Source: Delphinapterus leucas | Lineage: Eukaryota > Chordata > Mammalia > Artiodactyla > Monodontidae | Direction: 5' to 3' | Assembly: GCF_002288925.2 (NCBI RefSeq) | Contig: NW_022097993.1 | Coordinates: forward strand, 15,049,692 to 15,113,691 | Length of the DNA: 64,000 nt | Shown here: positions 38,151 through 49,290 of the stretch, piece by piece | Layout of the letters: each line of letters opens with the position of its first letter | How positions within the stretch are numbered: the stretch's first letter is position 1 | Program-made: the position numbers and the translations under genes | Notes under the pieces: generated by a model | Databases searched by the model: none | What the model saw: only the letters and a program-made list of their open reading frames with translations | Told to the model about the DNA's origin: nothing

Positions 38151-38515
38151 GATGCCTTCAGCTCTCTAACAAGCCTTTCCAATGTTCTCCCAATTCTCAT
38201 TGACAAGGCTCTGAGGAAGTGTAGGGGCTCTTTGAAAAGCTCCATCTTAATTAGTTTGGAGAAACATTTCTCCAGATTGGGTCTGAATGTTTTCCACACC
38301 CAGTTGACACCAGAGCCGCACTCTCGGTGCTTAACCTCACTATTATAAAGAAGTCCCTGCCTCGGAGTACTAAAATAGTTCAAATACTGGGCACCCCTGA
38401 TGAACTTCAAGAGGTTTCCATCTCTGAATCTATTCGCTTTTGTTTAGAAATTTTGAGAAATACACACCCTTTTCTCCTCAGTTCATCTACCTTACATTTA
38501 TTAGACTGAGACTTA
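38150..38515 (+). pseudogene. Decayed ERV protease
   Basis: The aspartic protease active-site triplet is visible at 38306-38314 as Asp-Thr-Arg where retroviral proteases have Asp-Thr-Gly, inside a VDTRAALSVL context. The open part 38327-38509 is the protease body. Loss of the glycine would inactivate it, and stops lie on both sides. Confidence 0.65.
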
Positions 38516-38689
38516 TTAAAGAAGTATCATGCTGGAATTTCTTTCTTCCAAGGGGAAAAATAATTCTAGAACTTGACAGAAGTCATTAAAGTAACCAATC
38601 AGATGAACTAAATGACCTTTAACAATTTATTTCCTCCATCTTCTGATGGTACTAGAGCTGATTCTGGAAACAGTGATCATTTGTCCCTA

Positions 38690-39347
38690 TTAAATCAGCT
38701 ACCATGCTACTTATGGGTAAACTCTCCAACTGATATTGGCAAAATTTACAGCATGCCTCCCATCAAGATCTAGGTAGATTCCTCAAAATCTCTTCACAGA
38801 ATTATCAATATCCTATAAGTGAAGAAGCCCTTTAAGGCATAAAGACAATAATAGAAAAGTGTAAGGCTCAAGGCCTCTTTATCCCTTACATTATTCCCTG
38901 TAATACTCCTATTTTTCCACTTAAAAAACTTGAGGGCCAAGTGTTGAGGTTTTGTCCAGAACCTCTAAGCAATCAACTTTGTTATTCCTGGACACCCCCT
39001 TGTTCCAAATCCTCACATATCACTAACATCCATTTCCATCCTAAGGATATTCTCTACTGTAATAGATTATGTAGTGCATTCTTTAGTATCCTAGTTGACG
39101 AAGCTAACCAATATATTTTTGCCTTCATTTGGGGAAAATATTCACTTGGACAGTAATGCTTCAGAGTTTTACTAAGAGTCCTTTGTATTTCTCACAAATC
39201 CTGAAGGCTTGACTAGACGATATAATGTTCCCTAGAGGTTCTACTTAGTTGCAATAAGTGGAAAAGTTTCTTCTTTGCTCTCCTTCTCAAGCCTCCTCAG
39301 GGGAAGACAACATCCACTTGCTAAATCTTTTAGCATTAAAAGGACAT
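38690..39347 (+). pseudogene. Truncated ERV reverse transcriptase
   Basis: The fingers and palm of a class I retroviral RT can be followed with stops and shifts: KCKAQGLFIPYI at about 38859, a 72-codon open piece 38941-39156, and motif A broken by a frameshift near 39062. The active-site box at 39252-39266 has a stop in place of its Tyr and has lost both catalytic Asp residues. The next 30 codons (39258-39347) are the conserved region after that box and are still open. RT then ends at the L1 junction. No thumb, RNase H, integrase or env sequence was recognised downstream. Confidence 0.75.
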
Positions 39348-41825
39348 ATGAACAGACCAATCACAAGCACTGAAATTGAAACTGTGATTAAAAATCTTCC
39401 AACAAACAAAAGTCCAAGGCCAGAGGGCTTCACAGGCGAATTCTATCAAACATTTAGAGAAGAGCTAACACTTATCCTTCTCAAACTCTTCCAAAATATA
39501 GCAGAGGGAGGAACACTCCCAAACTCATTCTACGAGGCCACCATCACCCTGACACCAAAATCAGACAAGGATGTCACAAAGAAAGAAAACTACAGGCCCA
39601 TATCACTGATGAACATAGATGCAAAAATCCTCAACAAAATACTAGCAAACAGAATCCAACAGCACATTAAAAGGATCACACTCCATGATCAAGTGGGGTT
39701 TATTCCAGGAATGCAAGGATTCTTCAATATACACAAATCTATCAATGGGATAAACCATATTAACCAATTGAAGGAGAAAAACCATATGATCATCTCAATA
39801 GATACAGAGAAAGCTTTTGACAAAATTCAACACCCATTTATGATAAAAACCCTGCAGAAAGTAGGGATAGAGGGAACTTTCCTCCACATAATAAAGGCCA
39901 TATATGACAAGCCCACAGCCAACATCATCCTCAATGGTGAAAAACTGAAAGCATTTCCACTAAGATCAGGAACAAGACGAGGTTGTCTACTCTCACCACT
40001 CATATTCAACATAGTTTTGGAAGTTTTAGCCACAGCAATCAGAGAAGAAAAGGAAATAAAAGGAACCCAAATCGGAAAAGAAGAAGTAAAGCTGTCACTG
40101 TTTGCAGATGACATGATACTATACATAGAGAATCCTAAAGGTGCTACCAGAAAACTACTAGAGCTAATCAATGAATTTGGTAAAGTAGCAGGATACAAAA
40201 TTAATGCACAGAAATCTCTGGCATTCCTAGACACTAATGATGAAAAATCTGAAAGTGAAATCAAGAAAACACTCCCATTTACCATTGCAACAAAAAGAAG
40301 AAAATATCTAGGAATAAACCTACCTAAGGAGACAAAAGACCTGTATGCAGAAAATTATAAGACACTGATGAAAGAAATTAAAGATGATACAAATAGATGG
40401 AGAGATATACCATGTTCTTGGATGGGAAGAATCAACATTGTGAAAATGACTCTACTACCCAAAGCAATCTACAGATTCAATGCAATGCCTATCAAACTAC
40501 CACTGGCATTTTTCACAGAACTAGAACAAAAAATTTCACAATTTGTATGGAAACACAAAAGACCCCGAATTGCCAAAGCAATCTTGAGAACGAAAAAAGG
40601 AGCTGGAGGAATCAAGCTCCCTGACTTCAGACTATACTACAAAGCTACTGTAATAAAGACAGTATGGTACTGGCACAAAAACAGAAAGATAGATCAATGG
40701 AATAGGATAGAAAGCCCAGAGATAAACCCACGCACATATGGACACCTTATCTTTGATAAAGGTGGCAGGAAAGTACAGTGGAGAAAGGACAGCCTCTTCA
40801 ATAAATGGTGCTGGGAAAACTGGACAGGTACATGTAAAAGTATGAGATTAAATCACTCCCTAACACCATACACAAAAATAAGCTCAAAATGGATTAAAGA
40901 CCTAAATGTAAGGCCAGAAACTATCAAACTCTTAGAGGAAAACATAGGCAAAACACTCTATGACATAAATCACAGCAAGATCCTTTCTGACCCACCTCCT
41001 AGAGTAATGGAAATAAAAACAAAAATAAACAAATGGGACCTAATGAAACTTCAAAGCTTTTGCACAGCAAAGGAAACCATAAACAAGACCAAAAGACAAC
41101 CCTCAGAATGGGAGAAAATATTTGCAAATGAAGCAACTGATAAAGGATTAATCTCCAAAATTTACAAGCAGCTCATGCAGCTCAATAACAAAAAAACAAA
41201 CAACCCAATCCAAAAATGGGCAGAAAACCTAAATAGAAATTTCTCCAAAGAAGATATACAGTCTGCCAACAAACACATGAAAGAATGCTCAACATCATTA
41301 ATCATTAGAGAAATGCAAATCAAAACTACAATGAGATATCACCTCACACAAGTCAGAATGGCCATCATCAAAAAATCTAGAAACAATAAATGCTGGAGAG
41401 GGTGTGGAGAAAAGGGAACACTCTTGCACTGTTGGTGGGAATGTGAATTGGTTCAGCCACTATGGAGAACAGTATGGAGGTTCCTTAAAAAACTACACAT
41501 AGAATTACCATATGACCCAGCAATCCCACTACTGGGCATATACCCTGAGAAAACCATAATTCAAAAAGAGTCATGTACCAAAATGTTCATTGCAGCTCTA
41601 TTTACAATAGCCCGGAGATGGAAACAACCTAAGTGCCCATCATCGGATGAATGGATTAAGAAGATGTGGCACATATATACAACGGAATATTACTCAGCCT
41701 TAAAAAGAAACGAAATTGAGCTATTTGTAATGAGGTGGATAGACCTAGAGTCTGTCATACAGAGTGAAGTAAGTCAGAAAGAAAAAGACAAATACCGTAT
41801 GCTAACACATATATATGGAATCTAA
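39348..41825 (+). CDS. L1 ORF2 C-terminal 825 codons, open (RT and Cys-rich domain)
   Basis: This encodes the reverse transcriptase and C-terminal parts of L1 ORF2p; the normal protein is about 1275 residues, so the endonuclease domain is missing. Numbering from the start of the open frame at 39258, motif A Asp is residue 182 ([10 protein letters not shown]) and the active-site box FADD is residues 282-285 (40101-40112). The C-terminal Cys/His motif CWRGCGEKG...LLHCWWEC starts at residue 712. The stop is at the natural position. The first in-frame ATG is 39348. The frame is open upstream to 39258 through 30 codons of retroviral RT. No promoter or start context for translation is evident, so expression is doubtful despite the intact catalytic residues. 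Confidence 0.85.
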   Translation: MNRPITSTEIETVIKNLPTNKSPRPEGFTGEFYQTFREELTLILLKLFQNIAEGGTLPNSFYEATITLTPKSDKDVTKKENYRPISLMNIDAKILNKILANRIQQHIKRITLHDQVGFIPGMQGFFNIHKSINGINHINQLKEKNHMIISIDTEKAFDKIQHPFMIKTLQKVGIEGTFLHIIKAIYDKPTANIILNGEKLKAFPLRSGTRRGCLLSPLIFNIVLEVLATAIREEKEIKGTQIGKEEVKLSLFADDMILYIENPKGATRKLLELINEFGKVAGYKINAQKSLAFLDTNDEKSESEIKKTLPFTIATKRRKYLGINLPKETKDLYAENYKTLMKEIKDDTNRWRDIPCSWMGRINIVKMTLLPKAIYRFNAMPIKLPLAFFTELEQKISQFVWKHKRPRIAKAILRTKKGAGGIKLPDFRLYYKATVIKTVWYWHKNRKIDQWNRIESPEINPRTYGHLIFDKGGRKVQWRKDSLFNKWCWENWTGTCKSMRLNHSLTPYTKISSKWIKDLNVRPETIKLLEENIGKTLYDINHSKILSDPPPRVMEIKTKINKWDLMKLQSFCTAKETINKTKRQPSEWEKIFANEATDKGLISKIYKQLMQLNNKKTNNPIQKWAENLNRNFSKEDIQSANKHMKECSTSLIIREMQIKTTMRYHLTQVRMAIIKKSRNNKCWRGCGEKGTLLHCWWECELVQPLWRTVWRFLKKLHIELPYDPAIPLLGIYPEKTIIQKESCTKMFIAALFTIARRWKQPKCPSSDEWIKKMWHIYTTEYYSALKRNEIELFVMRWIDLESVIQSEVSQKEKDKYRMLTHIYGI

Positions 41826-42210
41826 GAAAAAAAAAAGTCATGAAGAACATAGGGTTAAGACAGGAATAAAGACGCAGACCTACTGGAGAACGGACTTGAG
41901 GATATGGGGATGGTGAAGGGTAAGCTGTGAGAAAGTGAGAGAATGGCATGGACATATATGCACTACCAAATGTAAAATAGCTAGTAGGAAGCAGATGCAT
42001 AGCACAGGGAGATTAGTTCCGTGCTTTGTGACCACCCAGAGGGGTTGGATATGGAGGGTGGGAGGGAGGGAGATGCAAGAGGGAAGAGATATGCAGACAT
42101 ATGTATATGTATAACTGATTCACTTTGTTATAAAGCAGAAACTAAGACACCATTGTAAAGCAATTATAATCCAATAAAGATGTTAAAACACAAAAACAAA
42201 CAAAAAAGAA
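39348..42210 (+). mobile_element. Young 5'-truncated L1
   Basis: Begins within ORF2 just before the RT domain (ATGAACAGACCAATCAC), runs through an open ORF2 end at 41825, the 3' UTR (41826-42187, ending CCAATAAAG) and an interrupted A-rich tail to about 42210. It has the cleanest coding sequence of the window's L1s. No clear target-site duplication is visible: the ERV flank (AAAGGACAT) has no good counterpart after the tail, so a simple insertion is not proven. Confidence 0.9.
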
Positions 42211-43170
42211 ACAGTTGGTCTGAGTAACAAGGATATGGAATATGTGATTTTGGGAAGTATTTCTGAACAAGTGATCCATGCCATCCGATTGAAATATTTG
42301 ATTAAATCTCTCTGAAGCTATTGTTTCTTTGGAAGGATAATTTGCTATTAAAATGGAGAATTGTTGCTTGCTACTACAGTTAAAAAGGTCTGCCCCTCAA
42401 GGCATTTAGGGAAAAATAGCTGAAGGATAGAGTTTAAACTGGTTCCTGTTGTTTCCACTGGATTTTTTAACATTTACATTCTTTTATTGATCTTAGGCTT
42501 ATTTAATAATTCTAATAACCTAGAATTCTACAGTCTGGTGATTTATGCTTGTAATATTTAAATAGTATGAGAGTCCATGGAGAATGTTTCTAGAGTATAT
42601 TAATATTCTTAATAATTTGCTTTGTTTTAATCTTTCATACATTCTAATTTCAAAAGGTAAATGAATAATTTTAAACTTGTACCTTAATGCTGAATGCATG
42701 ATTAAGCAAATAAATATTGTTTATTTCCCCAAAATGTTACAGAAAACCATGTAAAGATATATTTTTGTGTTTGTGGCAGATACTCTTATCTGTGTATCCT
42801 GTGTATATTCTTCCTTTTCTTCATTTACAGCCCTGATTTTGTGGGAGGAGTTATATGCTACCTCAGTAATGTCCTTGCATACAGGGTAGCTATTTTCCAT
42901 TACATAATTAGAACTTTGTATTAGTTTTGATTAAGCTTGTTTTACTGATAGAAGAAAAAATGATTTGTATCTTCCTCATCCTCTTTTCTTTCTAAATTAA
43001 AGAAAGAAAAGCTGGAGCTCAAGCAGCTTCCAGGAGGTAGCACACATGAGGAAAAGAATCATAGATATTTGGCCTCAATATTGTTAAGTCACTTAATCTT
43101 TTCTGCTTCCCCGGGATACCACTTCCCAATAGAGTCATAACATGGAAAGTTTTCTTCCAGATCTTTTTCT
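42211..43170. other. Unassigned DNA
   Basis: I looked here for the missing 3' half of the ERV (RNase H, integrase, env, 3' LTR) and saw none. Nothing else is recognised. Confidence 0.5.
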
Positions 43171-43675
43171 TTTCTTTTTCAGCTTTATTGGGGTATAATT
43201 GACAAATAAATCATGATATTTAAAGTGTACATCATGCTGATTTTATATACATACACATTGTGAAAGGTTTCCTCCAAACTATTTAATTTACACATCCATC
43301 ATCTCACATGTTTACCTATTTTTGTGTGTGTGAGTACAATTTAAGTTCTACTTTCTTAATATATTCAAGTATAACTGCCACTTTAAACATTAAATGTTCA
43401 ATCTTTTTTAACTTAAAGCTGAAAGTTTCTGTACATTGACCAATATCTGCCTGTTTCGCCTACTACCCAGCCCCTGGTAACCAGTTTTCTACTCTCTGTT
43501 TCTATGACTTTCACTTTATTTTAGATGTCACATATAAGTGATACCATGCAGTATTTACCTTTCTCTGTATATTTATTTCATTTAGTATAATGACCTAAAA
43601 TCCATCCAAGTTGTAGCAAGTGGCAGGAGTTCCTTTTTTTCTCATAACCAAATAATATTCAAATGTATATATTAG

Positions 43676-44037
43676 GGTTTCCCTGTTGGTGCAGTTGTTA
43701 AGAATCCACCTGCCAAGGCAGGGAACATAGGTTCAATCCCTGGTCCCAGAAAATCTCACATGTCATGGAGCAACTAAGCCCATGTGCCACAACTACTGAG
43801 CCTAAGCTCTAGAGCCTGTAAGCCACAACTACTGAGCCTATGTGCCACAACTACGGAAGCCTGCACACCTAAAGCCTGAGCTCCACAACCAGAGAAGCCA
43901 CTGCAATGAGAAGCCTGCACACTGCAACGAAGAGTAGCCCCTGCTTGCTACAACTAGAGAAAGCCCACGTGCAGCAATGAAGACCCAACGCAGCCTAAAA
44001 ATAAAAAAAAATAAAGACAGTAAACTGATTCAAAAAA
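43676..44037 (+). mobile_element. CHR-1-type SINE (long form)
   Basis: About 360 bases including an A-rich tail. It starts GGTTTCCCTGTTGGTGCAG after GTTAAGAATCC-type tRNA-derived sequence and has the characteristic repeated CCACAACTACTGAGCC modules. An 11-base duplication GTATATATTAG flanks it (43665-43675, 44038-44048). CHR-1 is older and more widely shared among cetartiodactyls than the CHR-2-type copies here. Confidence 0.9.
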
Positions 44038-44248
44038 GTATATATTAGTATATATAGTATTCAATATATATTACACATTATTATTCAACTGAATATACAT
44101 AGAATATTATTACTATATTCAATTGATATTATATGTAGTCTTTATTCATTCATCTGTTGGTGGACATTCAGGTTTCTTTCCAAATGTTTGCTATTGTAAA
44201 TAATGCTGCAATAAACACAGAAAGAGCAGATCTTTCTTTGATATCCTG

Positions 44249-44310
44249 ATTTCGTTTTCTTTGGATATATATCCAGAAGATTTCGTTTTCTTTGGATATA
44301 TATCCAGAAG
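44249..44310. repeat. Perfect 31-bp tandem duplication
   Basis: Two identical adjacent units of 31 bases (44249-44279 and 44280-44310) inside the antisense L1. Perfect identity within old diverged sequence means the duplication is recent, or it is an assembly error. Confidence 0.95.
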
Positions 44311-45679
44311 AATATATTACAGAATCCTGTGGTGGTTCTATTTAAATTTTTTTTCCAGAACCTCCATAATGTGTCAAGTAATGGCTTCCCCAATTTACAT
44401 TCTCACCAACAGTGCGTAAGTTTTACCTTATTTCCAAAACCTTGTCAACACTTGTTATCTGTTGACTTTTTCATGGTAGCCACTCTAATCCCTGTGAGAT
44501 AACACCTCATTTTGACTTCAATTTACATTTCCCTGATAATTAGTCACATTAAGCACCCTTTCATATACCAATTGGTCATCTCTACATCTTCTTTGGAAAA
44601 AGGTTGATTCAGATCCTCTGCCTATTTTTAAACTGGATTGTTTGTGTTCCTTTTATATGTTGGATATTAGCCCCCTATCACATATATAATTTGCAAATAT
44701 TTTCTCCCATCCTGTAGGTTGTCTTTTCATATTGATGATGGTTTCCTTTGCTGTACAGAAGATTTTTTTGCTTTGTTTTGTTTTGTTTTGTTTTTTCATT
44801 TGTTTGATGTGGTCCCACTTGCTTATTTTTGCTTTTGTTGCCTTTCGTTTGGTGTCAAATCCAAAAAAGTCATTTTCAAGGTTGATGTCGAGCTTACTTA
44901 CTATGTTTTCTTCTAGGAGTTTTATAGTTGAGGTCTAACATTCAAGTCTTTTATTCATTTTGAGTTGATTTTTGTAAGTGGTATAAAGTAGTGGCCCAGT
45001 TTCACTCTTTTCTGTGACCATCCAGTTTTCCAAACAACACTTTCTGAAGAAACTTCCTTTCCTCATTGTATAGCCTTAGTCCCTTTGTATAAATTAATTG
45101 ATGATATATGCATTGACTTATTTCTGTGCTTTCTGTTCCATTGAGCTATTTGTCTGTTTTTATGCTGACTACCATGCTGTTTTATTATGATAGTTAAGCA
45201 ATACATTTTAGGGTCATGAAGTGTGATGCCTCAGCTTTGTTCTTTCTCAGTATTGCTTTGGCTATTCAGTGTCTTTTGTGGCTCCATACAACTTCAGCAT
45301 TGTGTTTTCTATTTCTGCCATTGATATTTTAATAGGGATTTCATTGAATCTGTAGATTGCTTTGGGTAGTAGGGACATTTTAATAATATTAATTCTTCCA
45401 ATTCATGATCATGCAATATCTTTCTATTTATTTGTGTCTTCTTCAATTTCTTTTATCAATGTCTTATACTAGTCAAAGCACAGATCATTCACCTCCTTGG
45501 TTAAACCTATTCCTAAGTATAAATCCAATCCACTTGTAATGTATAAATTCTTTTGATGCTATTATAAATGGGAATATTTTCTTAATTTCTCTTTTTGATA
45601 GTTTGTTATTAACATATAAAATGCAACTGATATTTGTGTAGTGATTCTGTATACTGTAACTTTACTAACTTTGTTGATT

Positions 45680-45862
45680 TTAAATGTTTTTGGTGGTGTC
45701 TTTAGGGTTTTCTATATATAATATCATGTTTTCTGTAAATAGAGATAATTTTACTTCTTTCTTTCCAATTTGGATTTTTTTTTTTTGGTATGTGGGCCTC
45801 TCACTGTAGTGGTCTCTCCCATTGTGGAGCACAGGCTCCAGATGCACAGGCTCAGTGGCCAT
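45680..45862 (-). pseudogene. Old L1 ORF2 piece running into a SINE
   Basis: A 60-codon open frame on the minus strand combines L1 RT residues ([19 protein letters not shown]) with SINE-derived sequence at its start. It illustrates how the SINE insertion broke the old ORF2; it is not a gene. Confidence 0.6.
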
Positions 45863-45975
45863 GGCTCATGGGCCCACCCACTTCACAGGATGTGGGCTCT
45901 TCCTGGACTGGGGCACAAATCCATGTCCCCTGCATCAGCAGGCAGACTCTCAACCACTGCGCCACCAGGGAAGCC
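45776..45975 (-). mobile_element. CHR-2-type SINE, minus strand
   Basis: A T-run at the left end is followed by the reverse of the SINE, ending CACCAGGGAAGCC. It is flanked by the 11-base duplication CCAATTTGGAT (45765-45775, 45976-45986). Inserted into the antisense L1. Confidence 0.95.
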
Positions 45976-47378
45976 CCAATTTGGATATTTTCATTTATTT
46001 TTCTTGCATAACTGTTCTGGCTAGGACTTCCAGTACTATGTGGAATAAAAGTGGTAAGAATGGGCATCCTTGTCTTATTTCTGACCTTAGAGGAAAAGCT
46101 TTTATATTTTCAGTATTGAATATGATGTTAGCTGTGGGTTTGTCATATATAGTCCTTAATATGTCAAGAAAAATTCCAAGTATACCTAATTGTTGAGTTT
46201 TTATCATAAAGGAATGTTGAATTTTGTCAAATCCTTTTTCTACCTATACTGAAATGATCACATGATTTTTATCTTTCATTTTGTTAATGAGGTGTATATC
46301 ACATTGAATATTGTGAATGTTAAATAACACTTTCATCCTGAAATAAATCCTACTTGATCATGTATATTAAATCACTTTTAATGTACAGTTGATATTTATT
46401 TGCTAATATCTTTTGATGATTTTTACATCTATATTTATAAAGGATATTGGCCTAGAATTTCCTTTTCTTGTAGGTCCTTGTGTTGTTTTGGTATCAGAGT
46501 AATGTTGGCTTCATAAAATGAGGTTAGAAGTATTCTCTCCTCTTCGAATTTTTGAAGAGTCTGAGAAGTATTGTTATTAATTATTTGGTAGAATTCACCA
46601 GTCATATCATCTGGTCCTGGACTTTTGTTTGTTGAGAGGTTTTTGATAACTGATTTAATCTCCTTACTAGTAATCAGTCTGTTCTGATTTTCAATTTCTT
46701 CATGTTTTAGTCTTGGTATACTGTATGTTTCTAGGAATTTATAGACTTCTTCCAGGTTGTCCAATTTGTTGAGATATCACTGTTCATAGTAGTCTCTTAT
46801 GATCCTTTGTATTTTGTGGTATCAGTTGTAATGTTCTCTCTTTCTTTTATAATTTTATTTATTTGAGTCCTTTCTTTATTTTTGTTTTTCTTAAATATAA
46901 CTAAAGGTTTGTCTATCTTATCTTTATAAAAAATATATTAATTTCATTAATCGTTTATGTTGTCTTTTTAACTCTATTTTTTTTATTTCCCCTCTGATCT
47001 TTGTTATTTCCTTCCTTCTACTAATGTGGGCTTAGTTTGTTCTTATTTTCTAATTTCTTAAGGTGTTTATTTTGATGGTCTATTTGAGATCTTTCCTTTT
47101 TTCTTAATGTAGTCATTTATCACTATAATTTCTCTCTTAGGACAGACAGATCTTTAGCAAAGGAGATAAGAGATTGCTGTCTCTTCAATAAATGGTGCTG
47201 AAACAATGACATCCATATGCAAAAAAAAAAAAAAAAAATGAATCTAGACCCAGATCTTACAAACTTCATACAAATTAACTCAAAATTGATCAGAGGTCTA
47301 AGTGTAAAATGCAAAACTATAAAACTGGTAGAAGATAACATAGGAGAAATCGTAGATGACCTAGAGTATGGTGATGTC

Positions 47379-47477
47379 ATTTTAATTTTAATTTAATTTA
47401 ATTTTTTATACATCTTTATTGGAGTATAATTGCTTCACATTGCAGTGTTAGTTTCTATTGTACAAAAAAGTGAATCA
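47379..47477 (-). mobile_element. Very short young L1 3' end, minus strand
   Basis: A T-rich left end (poly-A in reverse) is followed by CATCTTTATTGGAGTATAATTG, the reverse of the young L1 3' terminus, and ends at AAGTGAATCA. Under 100 bases, it holds only the 3' UTR end. Confidence 0.75.
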
Positions 47478-47668
47478 GTGCTTCCCTGGTAGCACAGTGG
47501 TTGAGTGTCCACCTGCCGATGTAGGGGACACAGGTTTGTGCCCTGGTCCGGGAAGATCCCACATGCCGCGGGGCAGCTGGGCCCATGAGCCATGGCAGCT
47601 GAGCATGGGCGTCCGGAGCCTGTGTTATGCAATAGGAGAGGCCACAGCAGTGAGAGGCCCGTGTACGA
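47478..47668 (+). mobile_element. CHR-2-type SINE
   Basis: GTGCTTCCCTGGTAGCACAG start, B-box-like GGTTTGTGCC, and a poly-A of about 12. It sits against the short antisense L1 end; its own duplication is unclear. Confidence 0.9.
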
Positions 47669-48956
47669 AAAAAAAAAAAGAATGTTATCCAATATATATA
47701 AAGAACCCTTAAAACTCTACAACAAGAAAACAAACATCTTAATTTAAAAACCTGAACAGGAATCTCACCAAATAAAATGTGCAGGTGACAAATAAGCATA
47801 TGAAACATGTTCCACATTGTACGTTGTCAGGGAAATGCAAATTAAGGCAATGAGACACCAATACATCCCTATTTGAATGGCTAAAATCCAGAACACTGAC
47901 AACACCAAATGCTGGCAAGGATGTGGAGCAGCAGGGACTCTCAGACATTTGTGATAAAAATTTAAACTGGTACAGCCACTTTGGAAGACAGTTTGGCATT
48001 TGGCAAAACTAAATATACTCTTACCATATGATCCAGCAATAATCCTTCTTGGTATTTAAACCAAAATTTGAAAACATATGTCTAACAAAAACTTACACAC
48101 AGATGCTTACGACAGCTTTACTTTTAATTGACAAAACTTGTAAGCAATTAAGATGTTCTTCGGGTTATGAATATATAAATAAACTGTGGTATATCCAGAC
48201 AATGGAATATTATTCAGTGTTAAAAATAATGAGATATCAAGCCATGAAAAGACATGGAGGAAACAAATTCTACAGGACTGAGTCTCAAATAAAGGTTAAT
48301 AAATTAAAAGAGACCTGATAAATATATCCATCAATTCTGGACTTTATTTGGATCCTAATCCAAACAACCTACCTAACACAAATAATTAGATGATAGAGAG
48401 ATAAATAGATACATAGATAGATAGACAACTAATTAATTAATTAATTTCCCTGAGACAATCTGAGAAACCTGAACAATAACTGGACGTTTCATGATGTTAA
48501 GGAATAAGTTGTTTTGAATATTTTGGGTAATGGTTTTCTTTGTCACTTCTGTGCATTCCTGCAAATACCATAGCTTTCACTCCATATTGATATGGTGACC
48601 AGTTCCATGTAGACATCAGAAGGGTCCTACTCACAGGATATCATATCAGCCTTCAATTTTGAACAAACCCAGTTAAAGATACGATAATGTGATTACGTTT
48701 AAAAAGGGACTCAGTGAATCCCTATATTGTAGAATTCTCTGAGGTCTTTGTGGAAGAAATAGTAACAATGTTTATGATCTGCTTTTACAGTAATTCACAA
48801 AAGGAAAACAGGCCAGTGGAGGAGTAGATGAAACAAGATTGGCCATATGTTAACAATAGTTGAAATTGGGTAATGGATGCATGGAGACTGATACTGTTCA
48901 TCCCACTTTTGTAGATGTTTGAATAATAAAAAATAAAATTTAAAGTTTTTAAAAGT

Positions 48957-49045
48957 CATATGTATGTGTATATAAATATGAGTAAATATATGTATATAAA
49001 TATACGTGTATATATATACACGTATATATACACATATATGTATAT
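48957..49045. repeat. (TATG/TATA/CA)n microsatellite
   Basis: Imperfect alternating TATGTGTATA and TACACGTATA units after the L1 tail. Confidence 0.75.
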
Positions 49046-49087
49046 ACTTGTTCTTTATCTGTATTCTGACCTTTTCCTTAGCATAGG

Positions 49088-49290
49088 ATAGTAGTTCTCA
49101 ATTGGAGGTGACTTTCACATAGGGGACATGTTTCAATGAGTGGAGACATTTTTGATTGTCACAACTAAGGTATGTGTGTGCTATGTGCTATTGACATTAT
49201 TGGGATAGAAGTCATGAATGTTCCTAATCATTCTAGGAGACACAGAACAACCCCCAGACACAAATATCAACAGTACCAAGAATGAGATAT
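49088..49290 (+). mobile_element. MER5A-like hAT element
   Basis: TAGTTCTCAATTGGAGGTGACTTTC is followed by GGGGACATGTTTC, GAGACATTTTTGATTGTCACAAC and AGAACAACCCCCAGACA, the order of conserved blocks in MER5A, a non-autonomous Charlie-type DNA transposon. Inverted ends are decayed. Confidence 0.8.

Larger units (their letters stand above)
43175..47142 (-). mobile_element. Old L1, antisense, 3' UTR through RT
   Basis: Read on the minus strand it covers the 3' UTR (right after CTTTTTCAGCTTTATTGGGG at 43180), the ORF2 C-terminus and the RT domain to about 47140. Residues of the RT substrate region NKSPGPD are seen at about 46610-46640 in reverse; the active-site box reads FTEN near 45740. Many stops. 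It is interrupted by a CHR-1 SINE and a CHR-2 SINE. Confidence 0.85.
47145..48950 (+). mobile_element. Old sense L1 with 3' UTR
   Basis: ORF2 C-terminal sequence on the plus strand (CTTCAATAAATGGTGCTGAAAC at about 47183) to about 48318, then an old 3' UTR (for example GATGAAACAAGATTGGCCATATG at about 48827, ending in AATAAAAAATAAAATTT). It faces the antisense L1 on its left. Both contain the same part of ORF2, so they are separate insertions. About 48400-48447 is a GATA/TTAA microsatellite. The part at 47379-47668 is later insertion. Confidence 0.75.

Noticed and set aside
39827..40285. 152-codon minus-strand frame
   Set aside because: Shadow of the open L1 ORF2 on the plus strand.
42211..43170. 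3' half or 3' LTR of the ERV
   Set aside because: No pol, env, polypurine tract or LTR-like sequence could be recognised.
47100..47200. Head-to-head L1 sequences as an L1 5' inversion (twin priming)
   Set aside because: The antisense and sense parts both contain the same section of ORF2 (about 45020 and about 47180), so they cannot be halves of one inverted copy.
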